Shown here piece after piece: positions 1 to 6,442 of a DNA stretch of 12,334 nucleotides. This DNA comes from Pseudomonadota bacterium (GTDB lineage: Bacteria > Pseudomonadota > Alphaproteobacteria > Micropepsales > Micropepsaceae): the NCBI GenBank assembly GCA_025360685.1, contig JANYBR010000153.1:1-12334 (forward strand), read 5' to 3'. Positions within the stretch are counted from its first letter, which is position 1. Every line of letters starts with the position of its first letter. The position numbers and the translations under genes are program-made. Below the pieces are notes generated by a model. It saw only the letters and a list, made by a program, of their open reading frames with translations, did no database searches and was not told the DNA's origin.

Positions 1-797
1 GATCTCTGCTCGGCGTTGACCAGATTGAACAGCAAGGTCTGGAAGCATTGCGCCGCCCAGTCCTCGACCAGGTTCTGTTCTTCGGTCGACAGCTTGGGAA
101 TCGTGCGGTCGGCCCAGATCTTTCCGAATTTGTGATGGAAGGCTTCGTCGGTCATCACCAGCTGGCAGAGCTTGACCAGCAGCGGGTCTTGCGCGTTCTG
201 ATAGAGCGTGGCGAAGGCGCCCATGGCGAGGCCCTCGACCAGCATCTGCATGCCGACGATCTTCTTGTAGACTTCCGGCGCGCCGACCATTTCGGTCAGC
301 AAAGTCTGCAAGGTCGCGCCACAGGGCAGCGGCGTGCCCCAGCGCGCCTTGATGTAGCTCGAGAAGGCCGTGACATGGCGTGCTTCTTCGCGCGTCTGGT
401 TGGCGGCGTATTCCTGTGCCCCCGGATCGCGCAGGATGTGACAGAGCGAGGCGGAGAGTGCGAGCGCGCCCTGTTCGCCGTGCAGGATCGCCGACAACTG
501 CCAGCGCGTGGATTCGTTGGCGAATTTAATCTTCTGTTCGGCGGTCATCTTGTCGCCGATGCGGGTGTGGAAGATCGGGAAGAAGCGTTCGGGCAGAATC
601 GTGTTTTTCGTCGTGTCGAACGGCGCGTTGAAGTCGATGTACTTCTTGTCCAGCGGATCCCAGAAATGATCGTGGGTGGCGCTGATGATCTTGTCGAACG
701 CGGTGGAGCGATGGCCATAGCGTGCGGGGTTCAGCATCGCCGGGAAATCGTCCGGCGCGACCGCGTCATAGGCATCGTCTTTGGTGATCTGGACCAT
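1..797 (-). CDS. Diiron ferritin-like superfamily protein (C-terminus cut by window edge)
   Basis: The reverse strand reads from an ATG at 797 for 265 codons and runs off the left edge, so the C-terminus is missing. The visible protein carries two copies of the carboxylate-bridged diiron signature E-x29-E-x2-H: Glu108 / Glu138-Ala-Arg-His141, and Glu188 / Glu218-Ala-Phe-His221 (context DEAFHH). This is the iron-ligand layout of the ferritin / ribonucleotide-reductase-R2-like / AurF-like four-helix bundle, so an oxygen-activating diiron oxidase or oxygenase is likely. The substrate cannot be read from sequence. There is no signal peptide, so it is probably cytoplasmic. A GGAG (reverse strand of 807-810) lies 9 nt before the ATG and supports the start. 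It is divergent from the AraC-type gene at 929, and two palindromes lie between them. The long plus-strand reading frame over the same bases has no family features and is a shadow. Confidence 0.85.
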   Translation of the reverse strand, partial: MVQITKDDAYDAVAPDDFPAMLNPARYGHRSTAFDKIISATHDHFWDPLDKKYIDFNAPFDTTKNTILPERFFPIFHTRIGDKMTAEQKIKFANESTRWQLSAILHGEQGALALSASLCHILRDPGAQEYAANQTREEARHVTAFSSYIKARWGTPLPCGATLQTLLTEMVGAPEVYKKIVGMQMLVEGLAMGAFATLYQNAQDPLLVKLCQLVMTDEAFHHKFGKIWADRTIPKLSTEEQNLVEDWAAQCFQTLLFNLVNAEQR

Positions 798-831
798 AAG
801 CACGGGCTCCGCTGCTTCACGTTCGAAATGG

Positions 832-845
832 TGACGATCCCGTCA
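832..845. promoter_or_regulatory. Operator-like palindrome, copy 1 (TGACG-N4-CGTCA)
   Basis: A perfect 5-bp inverted repeat, TGACG ATCC CGTCA, lies 35 bp upstream of the diiron gene start at 797. An identical arm, spacer length and arm recur at 880-893, with centres 48 bp apart. The symmetry suits a dimeric repressor of TetR or similar type. The binding protein is not identified. Confidence 0.5.
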
Positions 846-879
846 GTGTGAAGGGGCAGCCGCTAAAAGTCAATAAAAA

Positions 880-893
880 TGACGCGTACGTCA
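880..893. promoter_or_regulatory. Operator-like palindrome, copy 2 (TGACG-N4-CGTCA)
   Basis: TGACG CGTA CGTCA, which extends to AATGACG...CGTCATT (7-bp arms, 878-895). It is the second copy of the palindrome at 832-845 and sits in the AT-rich part of the divergent intergenic region, 35 bp before the AraC-type ATG at 929. A further ATGACG half-site follows at 899-904. The position between two divergent genes suggests control of one or both; that is inference. Confidence 0.55.
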
Positions 894-928
894 TTATTAT
901 GACGGTTGGTCAGATGTTATGAACCGGC

Positions 929-1729
929 ATGCTCAATCTCATTTCCGGCCAACTTCTTGGCTCCGTTCACCGATCTATCTCGGCCGGTGGGATCGTGATC
1001 ACGCTGCGCACCGCGACCGTGCCGCCTGAGTTGGTCGCCGAACATTGCCACGCCGACGACGCGCATTTCGTTCTTGCGTTGGACGCTGGATACATCACCG
1101 CGGCGCGCGGTGCTCCGGATATTTCAGATCGGCCGATGTTGGTCTTCAATCCACTCGGCTGCGTGCATCGCGACCGCTTCGCGGAGCTCGGGGGTCACTT
1201 CCTCTCGGTGTGCCTCAATGCAGAGGCGCTTGAAACGTTCGCCGTGGACATGCGGCTTCCCGCCGAACCGATCCTGGCTACAAGTTGGCTTGCGCTGCTG
1301 GCGGCGCAGCGTCTCATCGGCCAGTGCGTGCGCGGCGCCGAGCGGTTCGCCTCCGAATGCGCGGTAGTCGAACTTCTCGGCGCAACCGCGGTTGAACGGG
1401 CGCCGGCCGCGGAACCGGCGGCCATTCGCAAGGCAATTGAGTTCATGCGCGCCGCGCGCGGTGCGATCACGGTCGGCGAAGTCGCAGCCGCGACAGGTTT
1501 GCATCCCGTCTATCTGGCACGCGGTTTTCGCAAGGCTTTTGGTTGTTCGCCGTCAAACTATCTTCTCGCCCTGCGGATTGCGCACGCTTCTGCTCTGTTG
1601 CGAAAAGGGCGGCAAGAACTCGCAGCCGTTGCCGATGCGGCCGGCTTCAGCGACCAAAGTCACATGACGCGCGCCTTCCAGTCGGCGTATAGGGCCACGC
1701 CATCGATTTACAGCGCCGCCTTTCGCTAG
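929..1729 (+). CDS. AraC-family transcriptional regulator
   Basis: A 266-residue DNA-binding regulator. The C-terminal ~100 residues carry the tandem helix-turn-helix domain of the AraC/XylS family: a first helix pair around TVGEVAAATGLHPVYLARGF, and the family signature AGFSDQSHMTRAFQ followed by ATPSIY near the C-terminus. The N-terminal ~150 residues look like a divergent cupin-type sensing domain (EHCHADDAHFVL), ligand unknown. The ATG at 929 is the first usable start: an in-frame ATG at 914 meets a TGA two codons later. No strong Shine-Dalgarno is visible. It is divergent from the diiron gene and followed by the serine hydrolase gene 67 bp downstream on the same strand, so either neighbour could be its target. 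AraC proteins usually bind direct repeats, so the palindromes upstream may belong to another regulator. Confidence 0.92.
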   Translation: MLNLISGQLLGSVHRSISAGGIVITLRTATVPPELVAEHCHADDAHFVLALDAGYITAARGAPDISDRPMLVFNPLGCVHRDRFAELGGHFLSVCLNAEALETFAVDMRLPAEPILATSWLALLAAQRLIGQCVRGAERFASECAVVELLGATAVERAPAAEPAAIRKAIEFMRAARGAITVGEVAAATGLHPVYLARGFRKAFGCSPSNYLLALRIAHASALLRKGRQELAAVADAAGFSDQSHMTRAFQSAYRATPSIYSAAFR

Positions 1730-1796
1730 GTTTCAATCGTTCAAGACCTTTGCATGACGGCTTTGTACTCTCGCCGCGCCAGATGGAGCTCGACAG

Positions 1797-2891
1797 ATGT
1801 CAAGGATTGTAGCCGCGCTTTGCGTTTTGTTGTTCGCAGTTACAACGGCCTTGGCGGACGGTTGGCCGCGGACCGACCCGGAAAAGTCGGGTCTCGAGCT
1901 CAAGCGTCTTGCTGCCATGAGCGAAGCGATCACGCGCGGCGATTTTCAAAAAATAACCAGTGTCGTCATCGCGCGTCACGGCAAAATCGCCTTCGAGCGT
2001 TACTATGACGACGGCGGGGCGGATGCCCGGCGTAACACGCGCTCGTTGACGAAGACGGTCACCGGAATGCTTATCGGCATCGCTATCGACCAGAAGAAAA
2101 TCCCCGGCGTCGGCACCACGATCATGACCTACCTCGGCGATCGCGGGCCGTTCGAAAATCCCGATCCCCGCAAGGACAAGATCACGGTCGAGGATTTTCT
2201 GACCATGAGTTCCCTCCTTGAATGTGATGACTCCAACTCGTTTTCGCGCGGCAATGAAGAGCGCATGTATCTGATCGAAGATTGGGTCAAGTTCGCGCTC
2301 GATCTGCCGATCAAAGGGTTCTCGGGCTGGACCGACACACCGGACAAAGCGAAATATGGGCGGGCCTGGAGCTATTGTACAGCCGGTGCGACGACTCTCG
2401 GTGCGGTGCTCGAAATGGCCACGAGCGAAAAAATGCCGGCGTTCGCGCAACGAACACTCTTCGATCCTCTGGGCATCACCGATCCACAATGGCAGTTCTC
2501 GCCGCTTGGGCTGGCGATGGGCGGCGGAGGTCTTGGCCTGCGCAGCCTTGATCTAGCCAAGCTGGGACAGCTGGTTCTCAACGGCGGAACCTGGCAGGGC
2601 AGACGGATCATTTCATCGGCGTGGGTTGCCGCATCGGTCGCGCCGCATGCCGAGACGGACACCGGCGACGGATATGGCTATCTGATCTGGCTGCAGAACT
2701 TTCAAAATAACGGACGAACCTGGCACGCTTATGTGATGAATGGCGCGGGCGGCAACAAGGTGCTGGTCTTTCCGGAACTCGACATGGTTGCAGTTGTCAC
2801 CACCACGAATTTCAAGGTGCATGACGCCCACCCGCTGACCGCAAAGCTGGTGACGGATTACATACTGGCGGCGGTCACGACTTCTCGCTGA
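1797..2891 (+). CDS. Exported serine hydrolase, class C beta-lactamase fold
   Basis: A 364-residue protein with an N-terminal signal peptide (hydrophobic residues 4-19, likely cleavage after TALA20) and so probably periplasmic. The serine-hydrolase motif SxxK is Ser83-Leu-Thr-Lys86, the nucleophile and general base of the class C beta-lactamase / DD-peptidase / esterase superfamily. The second-motif tyrosine is Tyr193 (WSYCTAG), with Thr195 where YxN members have Asn. The third motif is probably NGAGGNK (315-321), replacing the classical KTG as in many esterase-like members. Conserved blocks such as CDDSNSFSRGNEERMY mark a recognised uncharacterised subgroup. The substrate is unknown; true beta-lactamase activity is not implied. 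GGAG at 1785-1788, 8 nt before the ATG, fixes the start. Its last 17 bp overlap the 3' end of convergent hisB. Confidence 0.88.
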   Translation: MSRIVAALCVLLFAVTTALADGWPRTDPEKSGLELKRLAAMSEAITRGDFQKITSVVIARHGKIAFERYYDDGGADARRNTRSLTKTVTGMLIGIAIDQKKIPGVGTTIMTYLGDRGPFENPDPRKDKITVEDFLTMSSLLECDDSNSFSRGNEERMYLIEDWVKFALDLPIKGFSGWTDTPDKAKYGRAWSYCTAGATTLGAVLEMATSEKMPAFAQRTLFDPLGITDPQWQFSPLGLAMGGGGLGLRSLDLAKLGQLVLNGGTWQGRRIISSAWVAASVAPHAETDTGDGYGYLIWLQNFQNNGRTWHAYVMNGAGGNKVLVFPELDMVAVVTTTNFKVHDAHPLTAKLVTDYILAAVTTSR

Positions 2892-3474
2892 GCGAACCTT
2901 TGGTCGAGGCGATACCGCCCTCGAGTCGCTCGTCCGGCGTGACGGCCTGGCGAAGCGCGCGCGCCGTACCTTTGAAGCAACTCTCCACGATGTGATGGCT
3001 GTTGTCGGCGTAGAGATTTTCAATGTGCAGGCACACGCCGGCATGTTGCGCGAAGGCCTGGAACCATTCCTTGAACAGCTCGGTATCCATCTCGCCAAGC
3101 TTCGGCTTGGGGATTGCGACCTTCCAGATCAGATAGGGCCGGCCGGATACGTCGATGGCGACGCGCGTCAGCGCTTCATCCATTGGAATCAATGCCGAGC
3201 CGAAACGCGTAATGCCGGAAAAATCGCCGAGCGCCTTTTTCACCGCCTGGCCGATGACGATCGCCGTGTCCTCGGTGGTGTGGTGGAAATCGACGTGCAG
3301 GTCGCCCTGGGCACGAACCTTCAGGTCGATCATGGAATGGCGGCCGAAGCTCTCCAGCATATGGTCGAGAAAGCCGATTCCGGTATCGATGTCGCATTCG
3401 CCTGACCCGTCCAGGTCAAGCGACACGGCGATCTCGGTCTCGCGGGTCTTTCTTTCTACGGTAGCGGTACGCAT
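2875..3474 (-). CDS. hisB: Imidazoleglycerol-phosphate dehydratase
   Basis: HisB removes water from imidazoleglycerol phosphate to give imidazoleacetol phosphate in histidine biosynthesis; the enzyme is a manganese-dependent cytoplasmic 24-mer. The 199-residue protein is of normal monofunctional length and has the family motifs in order: GFLDHM (34-39), HHTTED (64-69), SGRPY (~110-114) and the second metal-binding histidine pair His160-His161 with Glu164. I chose the ATG at 3474 because MRTATVERKT matches the usual HisB N-terminus; an in-frame ATG at 3552 would add 26 residues with no family likeness. The gene stands alone: its 3' end overlaps the serine hydrolase by 17 bp and no hisH, hisA or hisF follows. 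Its start faces the lipoprotein gene across a 174-bp AT-rich divergent region. Confidence 0.96.
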   Translation of the reverse strand: MRTATVERKTRETEIAVSLDLDGSGECDIDTGIGFLDHMLESFGRHSMIDLKVRAQGDLHVDFHHTTEDTAIVIGQAVKKALGDFSGITRFGSALIPMDEALTRVAIDVSGRPYLIWKVAIPKPKLGEMDTELFKEWFQAFAQHAGVCLHIENLYADNSHHIVESCFKGTARALRQAVTPDERLEGGIASTKGSLSEKS

Positions 3475-3564
3475 GGCCAGTCTCGAAGAAGTTCCCCGCT
3501 CTATACACGTCGCGGGAAGCCTTAGGAATTCGTGCAGCGGCGCTGTCTGCAACTGCCCGTTTTA

Positions 3565-3592
3565 ATTGTATAACGTAAATATTCCCGTCTAA
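3565..3592 (-). promoter_or_regulatory. Candidate hisB promoter
   Basis: On the reverse strand, TTAGAC (3587-3592) and TACAAT (3565-3570) are separated by 16 bp, in the only strongly AT-rich stretch between hisB and the divergent lipoprotein gene. This would give a leader of roughly 80 nt before the hisB ATG. It is a visual match to the sigma-70 consensus only. Confidence 0.3.
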
Positions 3593-3648
3593 ATTGCAAA
3601 TGCGCAGTTGGCCGATCGAGCTTCTCCCGGGGTGAGGGGGGACTTTCC

Positions 3649-4980
3649 ATGAGGCTGACATTCATCGCCATTGGCTGCGCGTGCGCGCTGCTATCGGGCT
3701 GCGCCACACTGATCGACATCCAAGACGCAAACAACGCCGTGCATGAGGACTTTGGAGAAGTATTCCAGCCGTCCTTCGATCGACTGTCGAACGTTCTGAA
3801 GCAGCTGCACGGGAAACTCGAAATCCAGTACAACCTCGACAATATTTCGGGTGCCGGAATTCTCATCGGCGGTGCAGGCGCGGGCATATCGGGTCTCTTC
3901 CATGGATCGCGCGATCTCGTCGCCGGCCTTGCCTCGTTTGCCGGTGTGAGCGCGGCCGTGAACGGCCTTTACGGCACCAAGACATACGAACTTGTCTATA
4001 TCGCCGGAGAGCAGACGTTGAGCTGCGTGCGCGACAAGGCGCGGCCGTTGGCGCTGGCGTTCAATGGGATATCCGAGAAAATCGATGACACGAACGACAA
4101 GTTGTCGGACGTCAGAGCCAAACAACAAGCCGTTTTCGATCACATGTCCGACTCAACCGCATCCCCAGCTGACCGTACTCAGGCGAAGAGTACGATAGAT
4201 GATTCCGACGATGTTATGAAAACGGCATGGTCGACGGTCGATCCGGTCGAGCGCAACGAACTGCGATATGTCGGTGCAATCGACCAAGGCGTTACGTCCG
4301 TCGTTTTTCAGGTCAACGCACAAATCGAATCGATTCGGCCGGATGCATCCACTATCGCCGCGGCCGCCGCAAACGTCAGCGTTGCAACCCAGACATCGAT
4401 CTCCACTGTCTTCCCAAATGCACCGCAGCAACCACCTCAAGGTGGCGCCAACAACGCCCGAAAAATAAAAGACAAATCTGGTCTCACACTTGGACAAGCG
4501 GTCGAAAAGTTAAACGCCGCCACACAAGCGCTCAACGACTCACGGGAGCATCTTTCCAATGCGTCCAGCTTGCTGCCGGCGGCAGACGATGCGCTGTTCG
4601 CCAGCTGCGCGATGTCCGATGCGACGAGGGCGCCAGCGCTCACATTCGATCCGTCCGGCGATCTCACCGTCACGCAAGGCACGCCGTTGGCCGTTGTGGT
4701 TGGCGGAGGCACAGGCGCATTCCGGCGCGCGGATTGGACCGATGCGGAGCCGCCGCCGATCAAGATAGAGGTTGTCAACGGCACGATCCTGCGCCTGACG
4801 CCGGACAAGACGTCCAAGGATTGGAAGGACGGCAATACTTACACTTTGGTCGTCACCGATCTTGGTGCCGGACATCCGCCACCTGCACGCATCAAAGTCA
4901 CGACGAAAGCAAAGGCAGCAAGCTCGGCAAACCTCCGCAAGACCAGCAAAGCGGTTAAACCGAAGGAGCCGCCGCACTAG
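3649..4980 (+). CDS. Lipoprotein of unknown function with Ig-like C-terminal region
   Basis: A 443-residue protein that I do not recognise. It starts with a type II signal peptide whose lipobox is Leu15-Ser-Gly-Cys18; alanine after the cysteine gives no sign of inner-membrane retention, so the outer membrane is likely. A glycine-rich small-residue segment (GAGILIGGAGAGISG, ~residues 68-82) could be a glycine zipper that packs in or against a membrane. The middle (~120-310) is polar and predicted helical, rich in Asp, Ser, Ala and Gln, with a short Pro/Gln/Gly linker near 260-270. Residues ~330-415 show alternating beta-strand patterning ending in a TYTLVVTD-type strand, like bacterial Ig-like or cadherin-like domains. 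The tail is rich in Lys and Pro. A purine run (GGTGAGGGGGG, 3631-3641) precedes the ATG. It ends 48 bp from the convergent acid phosphatase gene and appears to be a single-gene unit. Confidence 0.8.
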   Translation: MRLTFIAIGCACALLSGCATLIDIQDANNAVHEDFGEVFQPSFDRLSNVLKQLHGKLEIQYNLDNISGAGILIGGAGAGISGLFHGSRDLVAGLASFAGVSAAVNGLYGTKTYELVYIAGEQTLSCVRDKARPLALAFNGISEKIDDTNDKLSDVRAKQQAVFDHMSDSTASPADRTQAKSTIDDSDDVMKTAWSTVDPVERNELRYVGAIDQGVTSVVFQVNAQIESIRPDASTIAAAAANVSVATQTSISTVFPNAPQQPPQGGANNARKIKDKSGLTLGQAVEKLNAATQALNDSREHLSNASSLLPAADDALFASCAMSDATRAPALTFDPSGDLTVTQGTPLAVVVGGGTGAFRRADWTDAEPPPIKIEVVNGTILRLTPDKTSKDWKDGNTYTLVVTDLGAGHPPPARIKVTTKAKAASSANLRKTSKAVKPKEPPH

Positions 4981-5028
4981 TCCAAGCGCCGATGCGGGAT
5001 CCGCAGCCGAAACAGTCTGTGTAGCGGT

Positions 5029-5850
5029 TTACTTTGCAGGATTGACCATCCAGTTGCCGTACATGGCATCGGGAATCACGAACTCGAACGTGCCGATCCC
5101 TGTGCCGGCATCCTTCTGCGTCATGGCGCGGAGCATGCGACCATGGCTGTCGACGACTGCCAGATCGGTAATCTGATCTCCGATCCACATCACCGCCTTG
5201 GGGTGGCCGCCGAATTTGTGCGCCAACGCAGCGACCGCGCCGCGCCAGCGCTCGACCTTGTCGGACACTGTGGTCTTGCCAATCTCATAGTCGAACCAGA
5301 TGCCGTTACGCCTCAGATCCTGCCGGCTAATGTCATCATCTGCGGAAATGCGGTTGGTGACGATGGCGATAAGTCCGCCCATGCGGTGCACGGCTTGGGT
5401 GAAAGCCGCGGCACCGGGCACATCGCGCGCCATGTCTGAGTGCACCCAGCTATCCCACTCTGTGTCGTTGTAGGTCTTGCCGCACATGTCGCCCTCGCGG
5501 TCGAACAGTGAATTGTCGAGCACGGTTTCGTCGGCGTCCATGATGACGATCCACCGGTGACGGTGATGGCGCGCGGCCATGCGCCGGGCTGCGCGCAAGG
5601 CTTCGTCGTACACGTTCACGGTCAGGCGGCAATATTCGAGCGAATTGCGCGTCCAATGCGTTGCCGTGGATGATTTCGCCGTCGGCACCGGACATTGCCA
5701 GGGATCGGTATCGCCGGGCGCGACGGGTGGAATCGTCTCGACCCTTGTCATATGCGCCTGGCAGTCATAGGTCAGCGGTGCGGCGCTCGCCAGTTGCGTC
5801 ACGGCCAAAGCCGCGCCTAGGCTCGCTACTGCAAGACATTTTAGATGCAT
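5029..5850 (-). CDS. Secreted HAD-superfamily acid phosphatase (class C / subfamily IIIB)
   Basis: A 273-residue exported phosphomonoesterase. A signal peptide (hydrophobic residues 6-22, likely cleavage after LASA) is followed by the HAD core: motif I Asp105-Ala-Asp107-Glu-Thr (nucleophile and acid/base), motif II Thr165-Asn-Arg (VTNR), a probable motif III lysine at 192 or 198, and motif IV Gly224-Asp225...Asp229 (IGDQITD). The C-terminal MYGNWMVNP segment resembles that of the e(P4)-type class C acid phosphatases, which dephosphorylate nucleotides and other phosphoesters in the periplasm. Unlike e(P4) there is no lipobox cysteine, so it should be soluble. The ATG at 5850 is chosen because it places the signal peptide at the N-terminus; upstream in-frame codons to 5943 would add a non-signal extension overlapping hslV. 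It is divergent from hslV with only 43 bp between the start codons. Confidence 0.88.
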   Translation of the reverse strand: MHLKCLAVASLGAALAVTQLASAAPLTYDCQAHMTRVETIPPVAPGDTDPWQCPVPTAKSSTATHWTRNSLEYCRLTVNVYDEALRAARRMAARHHRHRWIVIMDADETVLDNSLFDREGDMCGKTYNDTEWDSWVHSDMARDVPGAAAFTQAVHRMGGLIAIVTNRISADDDISRQDLRRNGIWFDYEIGKTTVSDKVERWRGAVAALAHKFGGHPKAVMWIGDQITDLAVVDSHGRMLRAMTQKDAGTGIGTFEFVIPDAMYGNWMVNPAK

Positions 5851-5893
5851 GGGCGCGCCCTTAAACGCTCGAAGCGATAACAGGTTGAATGAC
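5851..5893. promoter_or_regulatory. Short divergent spacer between acid phosphatase and hslV
   Basis: This 43-bp spacer separates two divergent ATGs. It contains the perfect palindrome GGGCGCGCCC (5851-5860) directly next to the phosphatase ATG. The hslV promoter must lie here or inside the phosphatase gene. I could not find a convincing heat-shock (RpoH) -35 CTTG and matching -10 pair by eye. AGG at 5882-5884 is the likely hslV ribosome-binding site. Confidence 0.35.
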
Positions 5894-6442
5894 ATGGCAG
5901 ACAAAGTGAAGTGGCGTTCGACCACTATACTCTCGGTGCGCAAGGGCGGCCGGGTGGTAGTGGCGGGCGATGGTCAGGTGACCGCCGGCGCCACGGTGAT
6001 GAAATCGAATGCACGCAAAGTGCGGCGCATCGGCAAGGGGGACGTGATCGTCGGGTTCGCGGGGGCCACAGCCGACGCGTTCGCGCTGTCCGAGCGGCTT
6101 GAGGCCAAGATCGAACAGCATCCCGGCAATCTGGCGCGCGCCTGTGTGGAACTGGCCAAGGACTGGCGCACCGACCGGTATCTGCGTCGGCTTGAGGCGA
6201 TGATGGCGGTGGCCGACGCGAAGTCGTCGCTCATCCTTTCGGGAACCGGCGACGTGGTGGAACCGGAAGACGGGCTCATCGGCATCGGCTCAGGCGGACC
6301 GTTTGCGTTGGCCGCAGCACGGGCGCTGCTCGCGCTCGACCTGCCTGCCGAGGAGATCGCCCGGCGCGCCATGAAGATCGCGGCCGACATCTGCATCTAT
6401 ACAAACGAAAACATTGTCATTGAGAGTCTTGAGAGCGCATGA
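5894..6442 (+). CDS. hslV: ATP-dependent protease peptidase subunit HslV
   Basis: HslV (ClpQ) is the proteolytic dodecamer of the HslUV protease and belongs to the proteasome beta-subunit family of N-terminal threonine hydrolases in the cytoplasm. The 182-residue protein has the expected core: GDGQV, GFAGATADAF, ELAKDWRTDRYLRRLEAM, IGSGGPFA and DICIYTNEN. The catalytic residue should be Thr10 of RSTTILSVRKGG, so a nine-residue propeptide must be removed; Ser9 sits at the cleavage position, where small residues such as Gly or Ala are usual. The ATG at 5894 is chosen over an in-frame ATG at 5849, which would add 15 unrelated residues and overlap the divergent phosphatase start. Its stop overlaps the hslU start as ATGA (6439-6442), so the two are translationally coupled. 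Confidence 0.97.
   Translation: MADKVKWRSTTILSVRKGGRVVVAGDGQVTAGATVMKSNARKVRRIGKGDVIVGFAGATADAFALSERLEAKIEQHPGNLARACVELAKDWRTDRYLRRLEAMMAVADAKSSLILSGTGDVVEPEDGLIGIGSGGPFALAAARALLALDLPAEEIARRAMKIAADICIYTNENIVIESLESA

Noticed and set aside
48..851. 267-codon plus-strand open frame
   Set aside because: It lies antisense to the diiron gene, whose reverse-strand reading has all metal ligands. The plus-strand product is Arg/Val/Gly-rich with no family features.
1800..2489. 229-codon reverse-strand open frame
   Set aside because: It is antisense to the serine hydrolase, which has a signal peptide, SxxK motif and a ribosome-binding site.
4227..4958. 243-codon frame inside the lipoprotein gene
   Set aside because: It is an out-of-frame shadow, very rich in Arg and Gly; the lipoprotein frame has a lipobox and good start signals.
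4993..5005. Hairpin TGCGG-GAT-CCGCA between the convergent lipoprotein and phosphatase genes
   Set aside because: The stem is only 5 bp with a 3-nt loop and no T-tract, too weak to call a terminator.
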